Numbered from the stretch's first letter, positions 27,166 to 37,212 are shown. The stretch: 64,000 nt of DNA from CAJQQY01 sp964564545 (GCA_964564545.1 CAZMBP010000002.1:90400-154399); one strand, 5' to 3'. Made by a program: numbers and translations. Notes: generated by a model from the letters alone, not told the origin.

Positions 27166-27969
27166 TTACCTCACCAAAAAGTCATACTCTTCATCTTTTG
27201 TCACTCTCAGAAAATCTTCCAAGTGACTCGGGATTCCAAAAAATGTAATTCTTTCTCTTCCAAAAATGGTTTCCAATTGCCCTTGTCCTAATTCAGAGTT
27301 AATCACCATATCTGAAAAATCTACATTAAAGTCTTTTAGGACTTTTCCTTCTCCTAATTTTCTGTCACCACTTTTTAAAACGTCAGCTGGAGGAAGCATT
27401 CCATCAATGGCATGATATGTTGCGGTAACATTTTCGCCATTAGGTTTTACAATCAGCATCCAAGAACTGTCATGCCCACCTAAAGTGTAAACTCCAACCA
27501 AGTCCTTTATAGAATGTTTGGGGAAAGCAGCATAGTTGCCATTGTCATCTTTTTTGATTCGGATGAGTTCTGTATAATCGTAATTGCCGGTTTCCTTTTC
27601 CTCATACATTTGGCCATATTTTACAGCATAATCACCATTAGCTTTTTGGTAGAGATAAAAATATTCACCCCCTCCAGCATACCAACCTCCACATGCCTGA
27701 AGCGTATTGTCTGGCATTTGATGCTGCTTAAAATCTTCTTTTTTGAAAACTTCGCAAGCTAGAATATCAGCCAGTTTTATTTTTTTATCATTAAACATCA
27801 AATGAACGGAATGAGCAGGTGCTCCTTCCATTGTTGAGGTTTCAGGTTGACAAACAAGACTTAGTTTTGGAACATTTTCTGTTATCTCTTTTCCATTGCT
27901 TTTATTAGAAGAATCAGAACAAGCATGGAATAGAAAACACAAACAAATGAAGATTAATGGTTTTTTCAT
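27166..27969 (-). CDS. Lipoprotein of unknown function
   Basis: I place the start at the ATG at 27969, because 'MKKPLIFICLCFLFHACSDS' is then a clean lipoprotein signal with lipobox 'FHAC'; a longer frame reaches 28005 but adds a charged leader. The mature part (about 250 residues) has 'ACGGWYAGGGEYFYLYQ' and a beta-rich C-terminus. I do not recognise the family. It is probably anchored in the inner or outer membrane facing the periplasm. It is divergent from the VCBS-repeat gene; the 305-bp gap between them shows nothing beyond AT-rich sequence. Confidence 0.75.
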   Translation of the reverse strand: MKKPLIFICLCFLFHACSDSSNKSNGKEITENVPKLSLVCQPETSTMEGAPAHSVHLMFNDKKIKLADILACEVFKKEDFKQHQMPDNTLQACGGWYAGGGEYFYLYQKANGDYAVKYGQMYEEKETGNYDYTELIRIKKDDNGNYAAFPKHSIKDLVGVYTLGGHDSSWMLIVKPNGENVTATYHAIDGMLPPADVLKSGDRKLGEGKVLKDFNVDFSDMVINSELGQGQLETIFGRERITFFGIPSHLEDFLRVTKDEEYDFLVR

Positions 27970-28274
27970 TTTTATGAATTTATTTTTTAGATGAAAAAGA
28001 ATCATTCAAAAAGGATTTTTATATAGAAATTGAAAGCGGTAATTGTTGTAACTGTTTTACTCATAAAAAGTAGTAATGATTGGTAAAATCTGAAATTTTT
28101 TAAGGAAAAAATATATTCTTATTAAACAAAAAATATTTGCTTGTCTAGATCAGGAACTTCAATTAAAATGTAATGTAATTAACAGTTTTAAATATGAGAA
28201 ATTTCGGTGGTTATTCAAAAATAAACCTAATTTTAGATGTTCTAAACAATGCTAATAAACTTAACTAAATAATT

Positions 28275-31121
28275 ATGAAAAAAAACTACTCTTTTTTACC
28301 TCTTCTATTAATCTTTTTAATGCATAATACTCAGGCTCAGATATCATTTACTAACAGTAATGATTTGCTTTCGAATGCTAATTTTCATAGTGGAGTTGCC
28401 ATTGCTGTAACTGATATGAATAACGATGGAAAAGATGATATCATTAGAATGAATCAAGGTTATGATTTGACTATTGAATATCAAAATCTAACTGACGAAA
28501 TTTTTACCACCTTCAATATAGGAAATATCGATAACGGTAGCCAATGGAGTATGTGTGTGGCAGATATTAATACTGATGGATATAATGAAGTATTGGCAGG
28601 AGGTGCTTATGATGATGTAAAAGTTGCTGTGGCGAGTAGTGATGGATCAACCTATTCTACGACATATTTACCTGGGCCAGGAATGTTTGTTCAAGGTTCT
28701 AATTTTGCAGATATCAATAATGATGGATTCGTTGATGTTTTCGCTTGCCATGATGATGCGGAGAGTAGAATTTGGGGAAATGATGGAATGGGTAACTTGA
28801 TGCCAGAAGATGGTTGGATCGATATGGCAACAGTTCCTAGCTCTGATAATTCAGGGAATTATGGTAGTATTTGGACAGATTTTGACAATGATGGAGATAT
28901 CGATCTTTATATTGCAAAATGCCGTCAAGGAGTGTCTGATATGACAGATCCAAGAAGAATCAATGCTCTATACGTAAATGATGGAGATGGAAATTATACA
29001 GAAATGGCTGAGGAATACGGCCTTAAAATCGGCTACCAATCATGGACTGCAGATTTTCAAGATGTGAATAATGATGGATGGTTGGATTGCTTTATTACTA
29101 ATCATGATCATGATGCACAGTTATTGATAAATGATGGAACGGGACATTATGTTGAAGCTACCAATACTGGAATTGATGTAAATGGATTACCTATCCAAGG
29201 AGTGATGAGAGATTTTGATAATGATGGATTTGTAGATATAATTGTTGCTGGATCAGCTCATCATATTTTTAAAAATAATGGTGATTTGACATTTACAGAA
29301 GTGACAGGAATTTTCGATAGCAATGATATGGAATCATACGCTTTAGGAGATTTGAATAATGATGGATTTGTAGATGTATATGGTGGATATGCAAGTATTT
29401 ATACTAATCCATCAAATATAGATGATGTGATTTGGCTTAATGATGGAAATTCAAATAATCACTTAGCGGTTCAGTTGCAAGGAGTAATTAGTAATCGAAA
29501 TGCAATTGGAGCTCGAATCGAAATTTATGGAGATTGGGGAATTCAAGTACGAGAAGTTCGATCAGGAGAAAGTTATGGAATTATGAATTCTATGATTCAA
29601 TATTTTGGTTTAGGAACAGCAACTGAAATTGATTCTGTTGTAGTAAATTGGCCATCAGGAATCAAGCAGACAGAAACTAATGTAAATCCAAATTCTACCC
29701 TTCAATTAATAGAAGGAGGTTGTCTGGCAGATGCTCCAATTTTAGATGTAGTAGGTTCTACTTTATTTTGTTCAGGTGAGTCGATTACTATCAATGCACC
29801 TGCAGGATATGCTGCTTACGAGTGGTCAACAGGTGCTACAACGCAATCAATTGATGTAACAACGCAAGGAAATTTCTCAGTAACGGTTACTGATGTTGAT
29901 GGTTGTTTTGGATTTTCAAGCAATGTGGCTACCATAGTTGATCCTGTATTTAATCCAGAAATTATTGCCGAAGGAGATGTGATCTTCTGTGAAGGAGAAA
30001 GTGTTGTACTTTCTGAAATTGCAACGCCCGATGCCCTTTCATATACCTGGTCAAACAGCGTAACAGGAAGTTCAATTACTGTTTCTGAAACTGGAACTTA
30101 TACGGTAGAAGTAGAAGGTCCTTGCGAGAGTTTTGTTTCTCAGGCGATTGAAGTAGAAGTACTTGCTTTACCCGGAGCACCAATGGCAGTTGGGGATACA
30201 GTTGCTTTAGGTGAAATGGCTGAATTAGAAGGAGTGGGGGCAAACCTAGCATGGTATGATGTAGAAACAGGGGGAGCACCTCTTGGCTATGGAAATAATT
30301 TTACCACAGGAATGATTGACGCTTCACAAGTTTTCTATGTAGAAGATAGAAATTTAATGGAAGGATTGAAGGGGGAAGTCGGAATGGAAAATCATCTCGG
30401 AACAGATTATAGTGGTAACCTAAATTCTAATAACGAATTGATTTTTGATGCCTTTCAACCATTTACTTTGGATTCAGTTAAAGTTTATACTGATTTTCCA
30501 GGGGAAAGAAAAATACTTTTATTGGATTCAGATGATAATGAGTTGAACTCTGCCATTATCGATGTACCAGAAGGTGAAACTATGGTTTTTGTAGGAATGG
30601 AAATTCCAGAGGGTACAGATTTGGTACTAACAACTGATGCTGAAACTAATGACATAAGCTTAGGAGTAAATGGACCAAGATTAAAAAGAAGTAGTCAAGG
30701 GGTCAACTATCCATATGAATATCAAGACTATGCTTCATTAAAATCCTCTAATTTTGGAGGAGACTGGTATTACTATTTCTATGATTGGCAAATCAGTACT
30801 CCAGAAGTCGCTTGTCCTGGAGATCGTACTCCTGTTGAAGTTTGGTTAGATACAGATGTGGCTACGATTGACTTTGGAAAAAGTAAGGATGTAAAAGTTT
30901 TCCCTAATCCTACGGATGGAAATATAGCTGTTCAATTAAATTTTGATATTCAAGGTGCTGCTCAACTACGTTTGACAGATCTTACTGGTAAAACAGTTTT
31001 GGAAAATAAAGCATCTAATAAAGTAACTGAATTGAATTTGAATAACTTACCAAAAGGAGTTTATTTATTGCAAGTGATTCATGAAGGAAATATTTATAGT
31101 GGAAAAGTAGTACTGCAATAA
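28275..31121 (+). CDS. VCBS/ASPIC-UnbV repeat protein with T9SS sorting domain
   Basis: A 948-residue secreted protein. The signal peptide ends 'HNTQAQ' (about residue 22). Seven Ca-binding FG-GAP/VCBS motifs of the form DxNxDGxxD are visible (for example 'DINNDGFVDV', 'DFDNDGDIDL', 'DVNNDGWLDC') up to about residue 375. An ASPIC/UnbV domain follows ('NAIGARIEIYG', 'GESYGIMNS', 'VVNWPSG'; about 390-485). Then come two Ig-like repeats starting 'FCSGESITI' and 'FCEGESVVL', a beta domain, and the sorting domain 'VFPNPTDGNIAVQL' to 'GKVVLQ'. It is expected at the cell surface. It is monocistronic, with a perfect terminator after it. Confidence 0.92.
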   Translation: MKKNYSFLPLLLIFLMHNTQAQISFTNSNDLLSNANFHSGVAIAVTDMNNDGKDDIIRMNQGYDLTIEYQNLTDEIFTTFNIGNIDNGSQWSMCVADINTDGYNEVLAGGAYDDVKVAVASSDGSTYSTTYLPGPGMFVQGSNFADINNDGFVDVFACHDDAESRIWGNDGMGNLMPEDGWIDMATVPSSDNSGNYGSIWTDFDNDGDIDLYIAKCRQGVSDMTDPRRINALYVNDGDGNYTEMAEEYGLKIGYQSWTADFQDVNNDGWLDCFITNHDHDAQLLINDGTGHYVEATNTGIDVNGLPIQGVMRDFDNDGFVDIIVAGSAHHIFKNNGDLTFTEVTGIFDSNDMESYALGDLNNDGFVDVYGGYASIYTNPSNIDDVIWLNDGNSNNHLAVQLQGVISNRNAIGARIEIYGDWGIQVREVRSGESYGIMNSMIQYFGLGTATEIDSVVVNWPSGIKQTETNVNPNSTLQLIEGGCLADAPILDVVGSTLFCSGESITINAPAGYAAYEWSTGATTQSIDVTTQGNFSVTVTDVDGCFGFSSNVATIVDPVFNPEIIAEGDVIFCEGESVVLSEIATPDALSYTWSNSVTGSSITVSETGTYTVEVEGPCESFVSQAIEVEVLALPGAPMAVGDTVALGEMAELEGVGANLAWYDVETGGAPLGYGNNFTTGMIDASQVFYVEDRNLMEGLKGEVGMENHLGTDYSGNLNSNNELIFDAFQPFTLDSVKVYTDFPGERKILLLDSDDNELNSAIIDVPEGETMVFVGMEIPEGTDLVLTTDAETNDISLGVNGPRLKRSSQGVNYPYEYQDYASLKSSNFGGDWYYYFYDWQISTPEVACPGDRTPVEVWLDTDVATIDFGKSKDVKVFPNPTDGNIAVQLNFDIQGAAQLRLTDLTGKTVLENKASNKVTELNLNNLPKGVYLLQVIHEGNIYSGKVVLQ

Positions 31122-31146
31122 AGTATCAACTAATTATATAGTTGGC

Positions 31147-31192
31147 GCATAAAAAAAGGTCTTCAACGAAAGTTGAAGACCTTTTTTTATGC
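31147..31192. terminator. Perfect bidirectional terminator
   Basis: A 21-bp perfect stem (gcataaaaaaaggtcttcaa + c) around the GNRA-type tetraloop gaaa, with A and T runs on both sides, lies between convergent genes. Confidence 0.92.
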
Positions 31193-31203
31193 TTGAATAA
31201 CTT

Positions 31204-31632
31204 TTATTCGTGGTTATATAACATTACATATTCCATAAAATCTCTCGACTCAAATTTAGCTTTCTTTTCATCGAAATCGGAGATTACTCCATTTTCTATA
31301 ATTTGAATATTTCCAATATTCCTTGATATATTATTTATGTCAAGATGAGCAATATGATTGCTTTTTAATTCAAAATTTAATGTAGAACTCAATAAATCAA
31401 TGGTAAAAGGATGAGAATTCATTTTCTCATGTGCAGAGAATTCTATTTTCTTTTGTGTTCGTTTTGAACTTTTGATTTCGACACTTTGCTCTAGAAGATG
31501 ATCACTCGAATCTAGTTTAATTCGTACTTTGATTTTATTATTACTAGAATTAATTAAGTAATAATTCCCTTCAATAGTACATTTTGAAAGTGAAGAGGAA
31601 ACTTTTGTAGAAAGAAAAAGATTTTTAACCAT
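31204..31632 (-). CDS. Hypothetical protein
   Basis: A 142-residue protein of mixed, strand-like character ('SSKCTIEGNYYLINSSNN', 'IKVRIKLDSSDHLLEQSVEI') with no signal peptide or membrane segment. I do not recognise it. It lies 12 bp after a strong shared terminator and is transcribed toward the VCBS gene. Its codon pattern resembles neighbours, so it is probably real. The gap upstream (31633-31819) shows nothing notable. Confidence 0.6.
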   Translation of the reverse strand: MVKNLFLSTKVSSSLSKCTIEGNYYLINSSNNKIKVRIKLDSSDHLLEQSVEIKSSKRTQKKIEFSAHEKMNSHPFTIDLLSSTLNFELKSNHIAHLDINNISRNIGNIQIIENGVISDFDEKKAKFESRDFMEYVMLYNHE

Positions 31633-31819
31633 GATTATAATTGTTTTATCAAAGATATCATGATTAGAAAAAAAAAATGGGACAAAAAAGTGGGTTTATC
31701 TAGCTGAATAATGTACACTTTTTATTGTAAACATGCATTAAAAAGATGTAATAGTATTCTTTATAAAGTTGGATGAGTGACCAAAAAACGGTTAATTCTA
31801 AGGTCAAATTATCAGAAAA

Positions 31820-33775
31820 TTAATTTTTCAATATTTTTCGTACCACTCTTCCTCTTTCCGTTTCAATTTCCAATAAAAATAATTCACCATTTACTGGTAA
31901 CCTCACTTGATCAAAATTAGTATCAATTTCCTTCATCAATCTCCCCGTAAAATCATAAATTTTTATTCTAACAATGTCAATATCAGCTGGCTTTGAAATC
32001 GAAACCCAACCATCTGAAGTAGGATTTGGGAAAACTTTTAACCAATTCGCTTCTACGATGTTTTTTGTTCCTACTCCTTGCACAAAAATACTATCCATCG
32101 TTTCTGTTGAAATCAAAACAGGGGAGAGGTCAGCATTTTCATACATCGTTCTGAATGTATCAATCTCAGGAGTGTTTTCGGCTAGCATAGGATTCAACCA
32201 TTTTGGAGGAAGCGCTTGATAAAAAACTTTTGCAGAAATATTTATAAAACCTGTATAGCCATGCAATGGAAAATGATAATGTACTATATCTGAACCGCTT
32301 CCTTCTGTCGCATTTTCATAATTGAAATCTGAATCTGTCAATGCATTTCCAATAATTAACGTTGTGTCAAAAGAAGGATGACTTGTCGAAAACCCAAGTG
32401 GAGGTAATCGATTATCTTTAAGTCCTTCATATGCTCGTTCTAAAACTGTGGTAAAATCTCCATTTACATCACCGATCACAAATTCGTAAATTTGAACTTG
32501 ATCTTCAGAATTGATTATATCAAAATGCGGTTCAGTTTCTTCTGTCTGACCAGCTACTTCATAATCAGGTTGAAGTACACCACTTTGAAACAAAGTATCA
32601 CCTAAATCAGTCGTCACAACAAATTCCACAAAGGCTCTCCGAGAAGGATAACCTGATGGAAATTTATGCCCAGCCCGATTGGTAATTTTAAAGTCGAAAT
32701 ATGCGGTGTCTTGATCCAAGTCTGCCATTTCCAAATCTGTTGATAAGGAATTTTGTTGCAACATCACTAATGTTTTGGCAATCGTTTCATCGAAGTGTTC
32801 ATCTTGCGCATCAATATTAAGAGCTTCTTTATTTTCTTTCATCAAATTCAACATAGTCGTATTTGCACCAACCAAATCATGCAATCCATAAGGTGATCTT
32901 CCTTGCAAGAAAATATAATTTGAAGAGATCACTATTTGGTCTTCCAACTGAGGCATATGGCAACTTTGGCAGGTCGTTGGATTTGTTCCATTGTCATCGT
33001 AGGCAGAATTAATCCATTCGTGATAAGTTGCTTGCTCCACAAATTTTTCACCTGTAAAATTACCAGCAAGATCGACAGAGTTAGTTTGAAGAGTATGGCA
33101 AGAGGCACATATTCCAGCATCACCAATATGCTCGCTAAACTTTGGCTCAAAGCCAACAAAATCTGTCATTGGTGGAGCGAAAGGCATTTCGTATGGCCCA
33201 TAAATTACACGAGTAGTATCATAAGTTGCATCTCCTGAAAATTCTTGACCTAAATTCTCCGCACTTTTAATATGACAAGCCGCGCATGAAACACCATCCA
33301 TTGCCGTCGTATCAGCTACCATTTCTGCAATCGTATAATGTTCTGCTCCTCGAAGGATTGCAGTAAAATGCCCTTGAGGCGCATGACAAGACGTACACTT
33401 AGTTTGCAACGCCAGACTATGGGAAGGGTTGACCAAAACCTCATGACTTACCTTTGCTCTCCAAAAAGGATCCTTTGCCGCAAGAGCCATCATTGAAGTT
33501 CTCCAATCATCATGCACATTTACATCATTTCCGTAGGAGTCAACCATACCATTTCCTTGCGGATCAAAACCATGGCATCCATCGCAATTACCCGCTGTAG
33601 GAAAAATAATATTGGAATCTATGGGAGGAGCTAGCATCATGTGAGTTTTATAGAAATTATACTCCGCCTCCGAGTGGTATTCAGTTACATTTTTACGAAT
33701 AGGAATCATCGAAAATAATAACACACAACTGATCATTACAATTGCAATAGAAAATTTAGTATAGGATTTTTTCAT
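31820..33775 (-). CDS. Five-heme cytochrome c with T9SS sorting domain
   Basis: A 651-residue exported protein with a hydrophobic N-terminus (about 8-25). Five CXXCH heme-binding motifs are visible at 64-68 (CDGCH), 127-131 (CTSCH), 164-168 (CAACH), 223-227 (CASCH) and 269-273 (CQSCH), in a cytochrome c554-like arrangement. Several candidate distal histidines are present. The middle part (about 330-570) is a beta-rich domain. The last 75 residues ('VFPNPTSDGWVSISKP' to 'VVRKILKN') are a T9SS sorting domain. This suggests a multiheme electron carrier placed on the outside of the outer membrane; the acceptor is unknown. It is monocistronic, with a good promoter at 33844-33874. Confidence 0.92.
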   Translation of the reverse strand: MKKSYTKFSIAIVMISCVLLFSMIPIRKNVTEYHSEAEYNFYKTHMMLAPPIDSNIIFPTAGNCDGCHGFDPQGNGMVDSYGNDVNVHDDWRTSMMALAAKDPFWRAKVSHEVLVNPSHSLALQTKCTSCHAPQGHFTAILRGAEHYTIAEMVADTTAMDGVSCAACHIKSAENLGQEFSGDATYDTTRVIYGPYEMPFAPPMTDFVGFEPKFSEHIGDAGICASCHTLQTNSVDLAGNFTGEKFVEQATYHEWINSAYDDNGTNPTTCQSCHMPQLEDQIVISSNYIFLQGRSPYGLHDLVGANTTMLNLMKENKEALNIDAQDEHFDETIAKTLVMLQQNSLSTDLEMADLDQDTAYFDFKITNRAGHKFPSGYPSRRAFVEFVVTTDLGDTLFQSGVLQPDYEVAGQTEETEPHFDIINSEDQVQIYEFVIGDVNGDFTTVLERAYEGLKDNRLPPLGFSTSHPSFDTTLIIGNALTDSDFNYENATEGSGSDIVHYHFPLHGYTGFINISAKVFYQALPPKWLNPMLAENTPEIDTFRTMYENADLSPVLISTETMDSIFVQGVGTKNIVEANWLKVFPNPTSDGWVSISKPADIDIVRIKIYDFTGRLMKEIDTNFDQVRLPVNGELFLLEIETERGRVVRKILKN

Positions 33776-33843
33776 TGTACTTCTTGTTCGACTTTGTTTT
33801 TTATGGAAAACAAAAATCCTTATTTTTTATGGGAAAAAGAATT

Positions 33844-33874
33844 CAAATAGAGCCTATGGCGACCAGTTTGCAAA
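33844..33874 (-). promoter_or_regulatory. Candidate Bacteroidota promoter for the cytochrome gene
   Basis: On the minus strand: -33 box TTTG (33874-33871), 19-bp spacer, then TCTATTTG (33851-33844), one mismatch from TAnnTTTG. It sits 68 bp upstream of the cytochrome start. The rest of the 324-bp gap 33776-34099 shows no gene. Confidence 0.55.
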
Positions 33875-34099
33875 AATAAAAATAACTCTTTTTTATTTTG
33901 AAACTTTAAGGAATCCAGGACTTAATTTTTCAAATAATAAAACAATTTAAGAATTAAACATTTCCTTTAGAATTGTCGTTTATAATATTAATTGTGAAAA
34001 AGTAAGATAACATTTTCCAAAATTCAAGCATCACTCATTTAGTTTTATTATTTTTGTAATTATCATTAAATAAAAATCCTAAAATACTATTCCTCAAAC

Positions 34100-34537
34100 A
34101 TGTTCCCATTCAAAAAAAATAGTAGTGTAGATCAATTTTCAGAAAGACTTGAACAGGAAGTTCAAGACGACTTGGCGATGTTTTTAGAATTTGGGGAAGA
34201 GTACTTTTCTTTGGAAGAATTAGAAGATTTACATGCTTTGTGGGAAAAAGAATATCAGTTAACTGAAAAATTAAGAGGTCGGTTTGTTTTGATGTGCACG
34301 AGTTCTTTTATGTTGATTCCATTGTCTGGCTTAGTGGCCATTTTAGGATATAATGTTTACCTACCAATTTTCATCATCTGTTTTCCAATCATATTTTTAG
34401 TAGGACTAGCTGGTTTTTTAGTTTTATACTTTAAATTCGGCAAAGTAACTTCTCAGGAAAATGTAGGACGAAGATTAAAGTTTGCCATCCGAAATAAACT
34501 TCAAAGAAGAGGTTTTTCTAAAGATTTCGAAATATAG
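34100..34537 (+). CDS. Small membrane protein with two TM helices
   Basis: A 145-residue protein. An acidic N-terminal helix (about 10-55, 'LEQEVQDDLAMFLEFGEEYF') is followed by two hydrophobic segments (about 68-92 and 94-118) and a basic C-terminal tail ('GRRLKFAIRNKLQRRGF'). No family is recognised. It stands alone between the cytochrome promoter region and a perfect 15-bp hairpin. Confidence 0.7.
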   Translation: MFPFKKNSSVDQFSERLEQEVQDDLAMFLEFGEEYFSLEELEDLHALWEKEYQLTEKLRGRFVLMCTSSFMLIPLSGLVAILGYNVYLPIFIICFPIIFLVGLAGFLVLYFKFGKVTSQENVGRRLKFAIRNKLQRRGFSKDFEI

Positions 34538-34559
34538 TTTAGAAGTAAGTAAGATTGAA

Positions 34560-34596
34560 TTACTCACAAGGTGATTCAAAGTCACCTTGTGAGTAA
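34560..34596. terminator. Hairpin between convergent genes
   Basis: 15-bp perfect inverted repeat ttactcacaaggtga / tcaccttgtgagtaa with a 7-base loop. There is no T-run, so it may work as a processing or weak termination structure. Confidence 0.55.
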
Positions 34597-34619
34597 GGAC
34601 GCTTATGCTCTTCCTCAAA

Positions 34620-35435
34620 TTACATTCTTTCCGTCGGATCTTCCGCCAAGGTAAATTCTCTAGAAATTGGATTCTGCTCAGTTTTCACCAAGTTTCCATC
34701 CTTGTCTAATAATGAAAGAGTAATTTTGTTTTTCCCCATTGGAAGGCCTTCAATATAATATGGTTGCCATTTGTCGATCATGTGAACTTCGCCATTAATT
34801 TCTGCTTTAACTTTATTACCTCCTTTCAAGTCCGTATTTACTAGATAAAAATCCAACATCACTTTGTCTGTAGCAGCTTTGCCTGTGTAAGTCCCTTTTG
34901 GACGACTGTACCAAACCATAGGTTCAGTAATTGGAGTTGATTTTAGCATGTCTCCACTTTGGTGAATTGAAGTTTTAATAGCCAAAAATGCATCAGGAGT
35001 TTTGATACTTTCATGGTATGATCTAGAAAGGAAAGCTAAAATATTATGTTCTCCAGCCTCGATTTTCAAATCATCAAAAGCTGCAACATATCTTGCGGCG
35101 TAAGGTTTATCATCCACCAAGACATGAATATGTTGACCTTTAGCTGAGTTTGCGCAATTTTTTTGAGGAGCATCAGGAGTTTGCTGACCTAATTTGTAAG
35201 TAGCTCCTTCATCTATTTTAAATTCTATTTTACCTGCTTTCATCGAAACGCTTTCGAGTTTAGCATCTGGATATGCAGTAGAAGCTTCGAATGGAGAAAG
35301 TTTATATTTATTAGCAGCAGGAGCTGGAGTTTCTTTAGTTTCTTCTTTTTTGTCAGTTGATTTATCAGTTTTTGTTCCATCTTGACAAGCAGTAAAAACG
35401 AAAAGAAAACTAAAAAGGAAAATGGTTAAACGCAT
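34620..35435 (-). CDS. Lipoprotein with conserved Bacteroidota exterior domain
   Basis: I choose the ATG at 35435 because it gives a perfect lipoprotein signal, 'LFSFLFVFTACQDG'. The longer frame to 35543 would put this signal at residue 37. After a charged low-complexity linker (K, E, T, P; about 20-45) come 'GQHIHVLVDDKPYAARY' and 'SYHESIKTPDAFLAIK'. I recall this layout from Bacteroidota proteins annotated loosely as phosphopeptide-binding, but that label has little support. It is probably a periplasmic or surface lipoprotein. It is monocistronic. Confidence 0.75.
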   Translation of the reverse strand: MRLTIFLFSFLFVFTACQDGTKTDKSTDKKEETKETPAPAANKYKLSPFEASTAYPDAKLESVSMKAGKIEFKIDEGATYKLGQQTPDAPQKNCANSAKGQHIHVLVDDKPYAARYVAAFDDLKIEAGEHNILAFLSRSYHESIKTPDAFLAIKTSIHQSGDMLKSTPITEPMVWYSRPKGTYTGKAATDKVMLDFYLVNTDLKGGNKVKAEINGEVHMIDKWQPYYIEGLPMGKNKITLSLLDKDGNLVKTEQNPISREFTLAEDPTERM

Positions 35436-35642
35436 AATGAATTTTATTTTATTAAAAATTGGAAAAAATATTTCAAAAAATGATTGTAAACATATAAAAG
35501 TAGAACCAAATATATTAAAAGCTAATAGATTATTTTTGTTCAAATCTTTTAGTATTTATTTGTAATAATAGGGGTCAAAAAAATAAATTGAAAAAAAAAA
35601 AAATATTTTTACAAAATGGTTTCATTTTTGCAAAACAAATTA

Positions 35643-35650
35643 TACTTTTG
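35643..35650 (+). promoter_or_regulatory. Candidate -7 element for tRNA-Ser
   Basis: TACTTTTG matches TAnnTTTG 44 bp upstream of the tRNA. A TTTTTG lies upstream, but only 12 bp away, so the -33 element is unclear. Confidence 0.4.
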
Positions 35651-35694
35651 CAGCGCTTTAAAAATAACAAATGAGTTATTGAAGCAAAACAAAT

Positions 35695-35783
<89 letters not shown>

Positions 35784-35784
35784 T

Positions 35785-35823
35785 AAAAAAAGCCTCGTAG
35801 ACGAAATGTTTGCGGGGCTTTTT
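35785..35823 (+). terminator. Terminator after tRNA-Ser
   Basis: Inverted repeat aaaaagcctcg / cggggcttttt, with a loop of about 15 bases and a T-run, directly after the tRNA. Confidence 0.65.
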
Positions 35824-35886
35824 AGTTTTATATTTGTCAAGTATTTTTTTTGACATCTTTAATTATTCTATTAAAAAATAATAATT

Positions 35887-36864
35887 ATGAAAAATGCCCT
35901 CCTAATTCTATTCATTTTATCTTTTTTAGTCGCTTCATGTACTCAATCTTCAAATCCTGATACGGTTCAATTAAAGTCATCACCTAAAGAGGAGGAACCT
36001 AAGGAACCAGAACAAAAAGTAATTTCTATTTCAGATTCCAGTCATATTTCACCTTATAATTTTGAAGAACCCACATTAATGATGAATTTGCCTTTAGCAC
36101 TTTTGGAAATTTCAGGGTTAAGTTATTATCCAGACTCGAGTCAACTATTAGCGGTAAACGATGAACGAGGGTGGATATTTTTTCTAAATGCCACCACAGG
36201 CGAAACAGAAGGAAAAGAAACATTTAGTGGCAATGGAGATTTTGAAGGAATAGAATTGATTGGACAAAAAATTAGTGTTGTTAAGAGTAATGGAAATATT
36301 CATTTTTTTGACTTGGAAAAGAAGAAGGCTGAGAAGAAGATTAAAACGGATCTTAGACCTTCGAATGATATTGAAGGTTTGGGGTACGATGCTGAAAATA
36401 ATCAACTGTTATTGGCTTGCAAGGGAAACCCAAACCTTGGGAAATCAGATAAGTATAAAAAAGTAAAAAACATTTACAGTTTTGATTTAGGTAAAAATGA
36501 ATTGAATCCAGATCCATTTTTAAGCGTGGAGGATGAGGTATTAGAAGATTATGTTAAAGACTTTGCGGATAAAAATGATTTTTCTAAAAAGAAAAAGAAA
36601 AAACTCAAAGGACGTGCGAATGATTTTTCTCCTTCAGGGATTGCTATTCATCCTAAAACCAAAGATTTCTATATGATTTCATCTCAAGGGAAATTGTTGA
36701 TCATTTTTAATAAAAATAAAGAATTGCAAGAGGTTCTTTTTCTTGATCAAAAGATACATCGTCAACCTGAAGGAATTTGTTTTGCACCGAATGGAGATTT
36801 ATTTATTAGCAATGAAGGGAAAGGTTTAGGGGCAAAGATTATGAAATATGATATCCTGAAATAA
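35887..36864 (+). CDS. SdiA-regulated-like beta-propeller lipoprotein
   Basis: A 325-residue lipoprotein; the signal ends in lipobox 'LVASC' (Cys about residue 18) and a K/E/P linker follows. The rest has the pattern of SdiA-regulated/YjiK-like propellers: 'LEISGLSYYPDSSQLLAVND', 'GDFEGIELIGQKISVV', 'DIEGLGYDAENNQLLLACKG' and 'HRQPEGICFAPNGDLFISNE'. The ligand is unknown. A -7-like TATATTTG lies at 35829-35836. It stands between two tRNA genes on the same strand. Confidence 0.8.
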   Translation: MKNALLILFILSFLVASCTQSSNPDTVQLKSSPKEEEPKEPEQKVISISDSSHISPYNFEEPTLMMNLPLALLEISGLSYYPDSSQLLAVNDERGWIFFLNATTGETEGKETFSGNGDFEGIELIGQKISVVKSNGNIHFFDLEKKKAEKKIKTDLRPSNDIEGLGYDAENNQLLLACKGNPNLGKSDKYKKVKNIYSFDLGKNELNPDPFLSVEDEVLEDYVKDFADKNDFSKKKKKKLKGRANDFSPSGIAIHPKTKDFYMISSQGKLLIIFNKNKELQEVLFLDQKIHRQPEGICFAPNGDLFISNEGKGLGAKIMKYDILK

Positions 36865-37038
36865 GTTGACAATATGAGCCATCAAGTCATCTTGAGAGGA
36901 GGAGCATTTTTTTATTTTTTTTTCAAAAAAAAAGATAAAGATTTATCAAATATTTAAAAATTATTTTATGTTTGCAACCGCAAATTTAAAGATCAACTTT
37001 TTTGGTATTTTATTTGCAAAGTGAATAATACATCACAA

Positions 37039-37112
37039 GCCGATGTAGCTCAGTTGGCCAGAGCAGCTGATTTGTAATCAGCGGGTCGGCGGTTCGAATC
37101 CGTCCATCGGCT
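37039..37112 (+). tRNA. tRNA-Thr(TGT)
   Basis: 74 nt with acceptor stem GCCGATG/CATCGGC, D-arm gctcagttggccagagc, anticodon stem ctgat/atcag with loop TTTGTAA (anticodon TGT) and T-loop GGTTCGAATCC. Discriminator T; CCA is not encoded. TATGTTTG at 36967-36974 is a -7-like element, although it is 64 bp upstream. Confidence 0.97.
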
Positions 37113-37120
37113 CTCAAAAG

Positions 37121-37159
37121 AAAAGACCTTCTTAACTTAATTGTTGAGAAGGTCTTTTT
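37121..37159 (+). terminator. Terminator after tRNA-Thr
   Basis: Stem aaaagaccttct / agaaggtctttt with a T-run, starting 9 bp after the tRNA. Confidence 0.75.
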
Positions 37160-37212
37160 CTTTTTTGCTATATCTCATTCTGATGAATTAATCACCAAAA
37201 AAGACAGATCAA

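Noticed and set aside
33776..34099. Possible gene in the 324-bp gap
   Set aside because: Only promoter-like sequence for the cytochrome gene was found.
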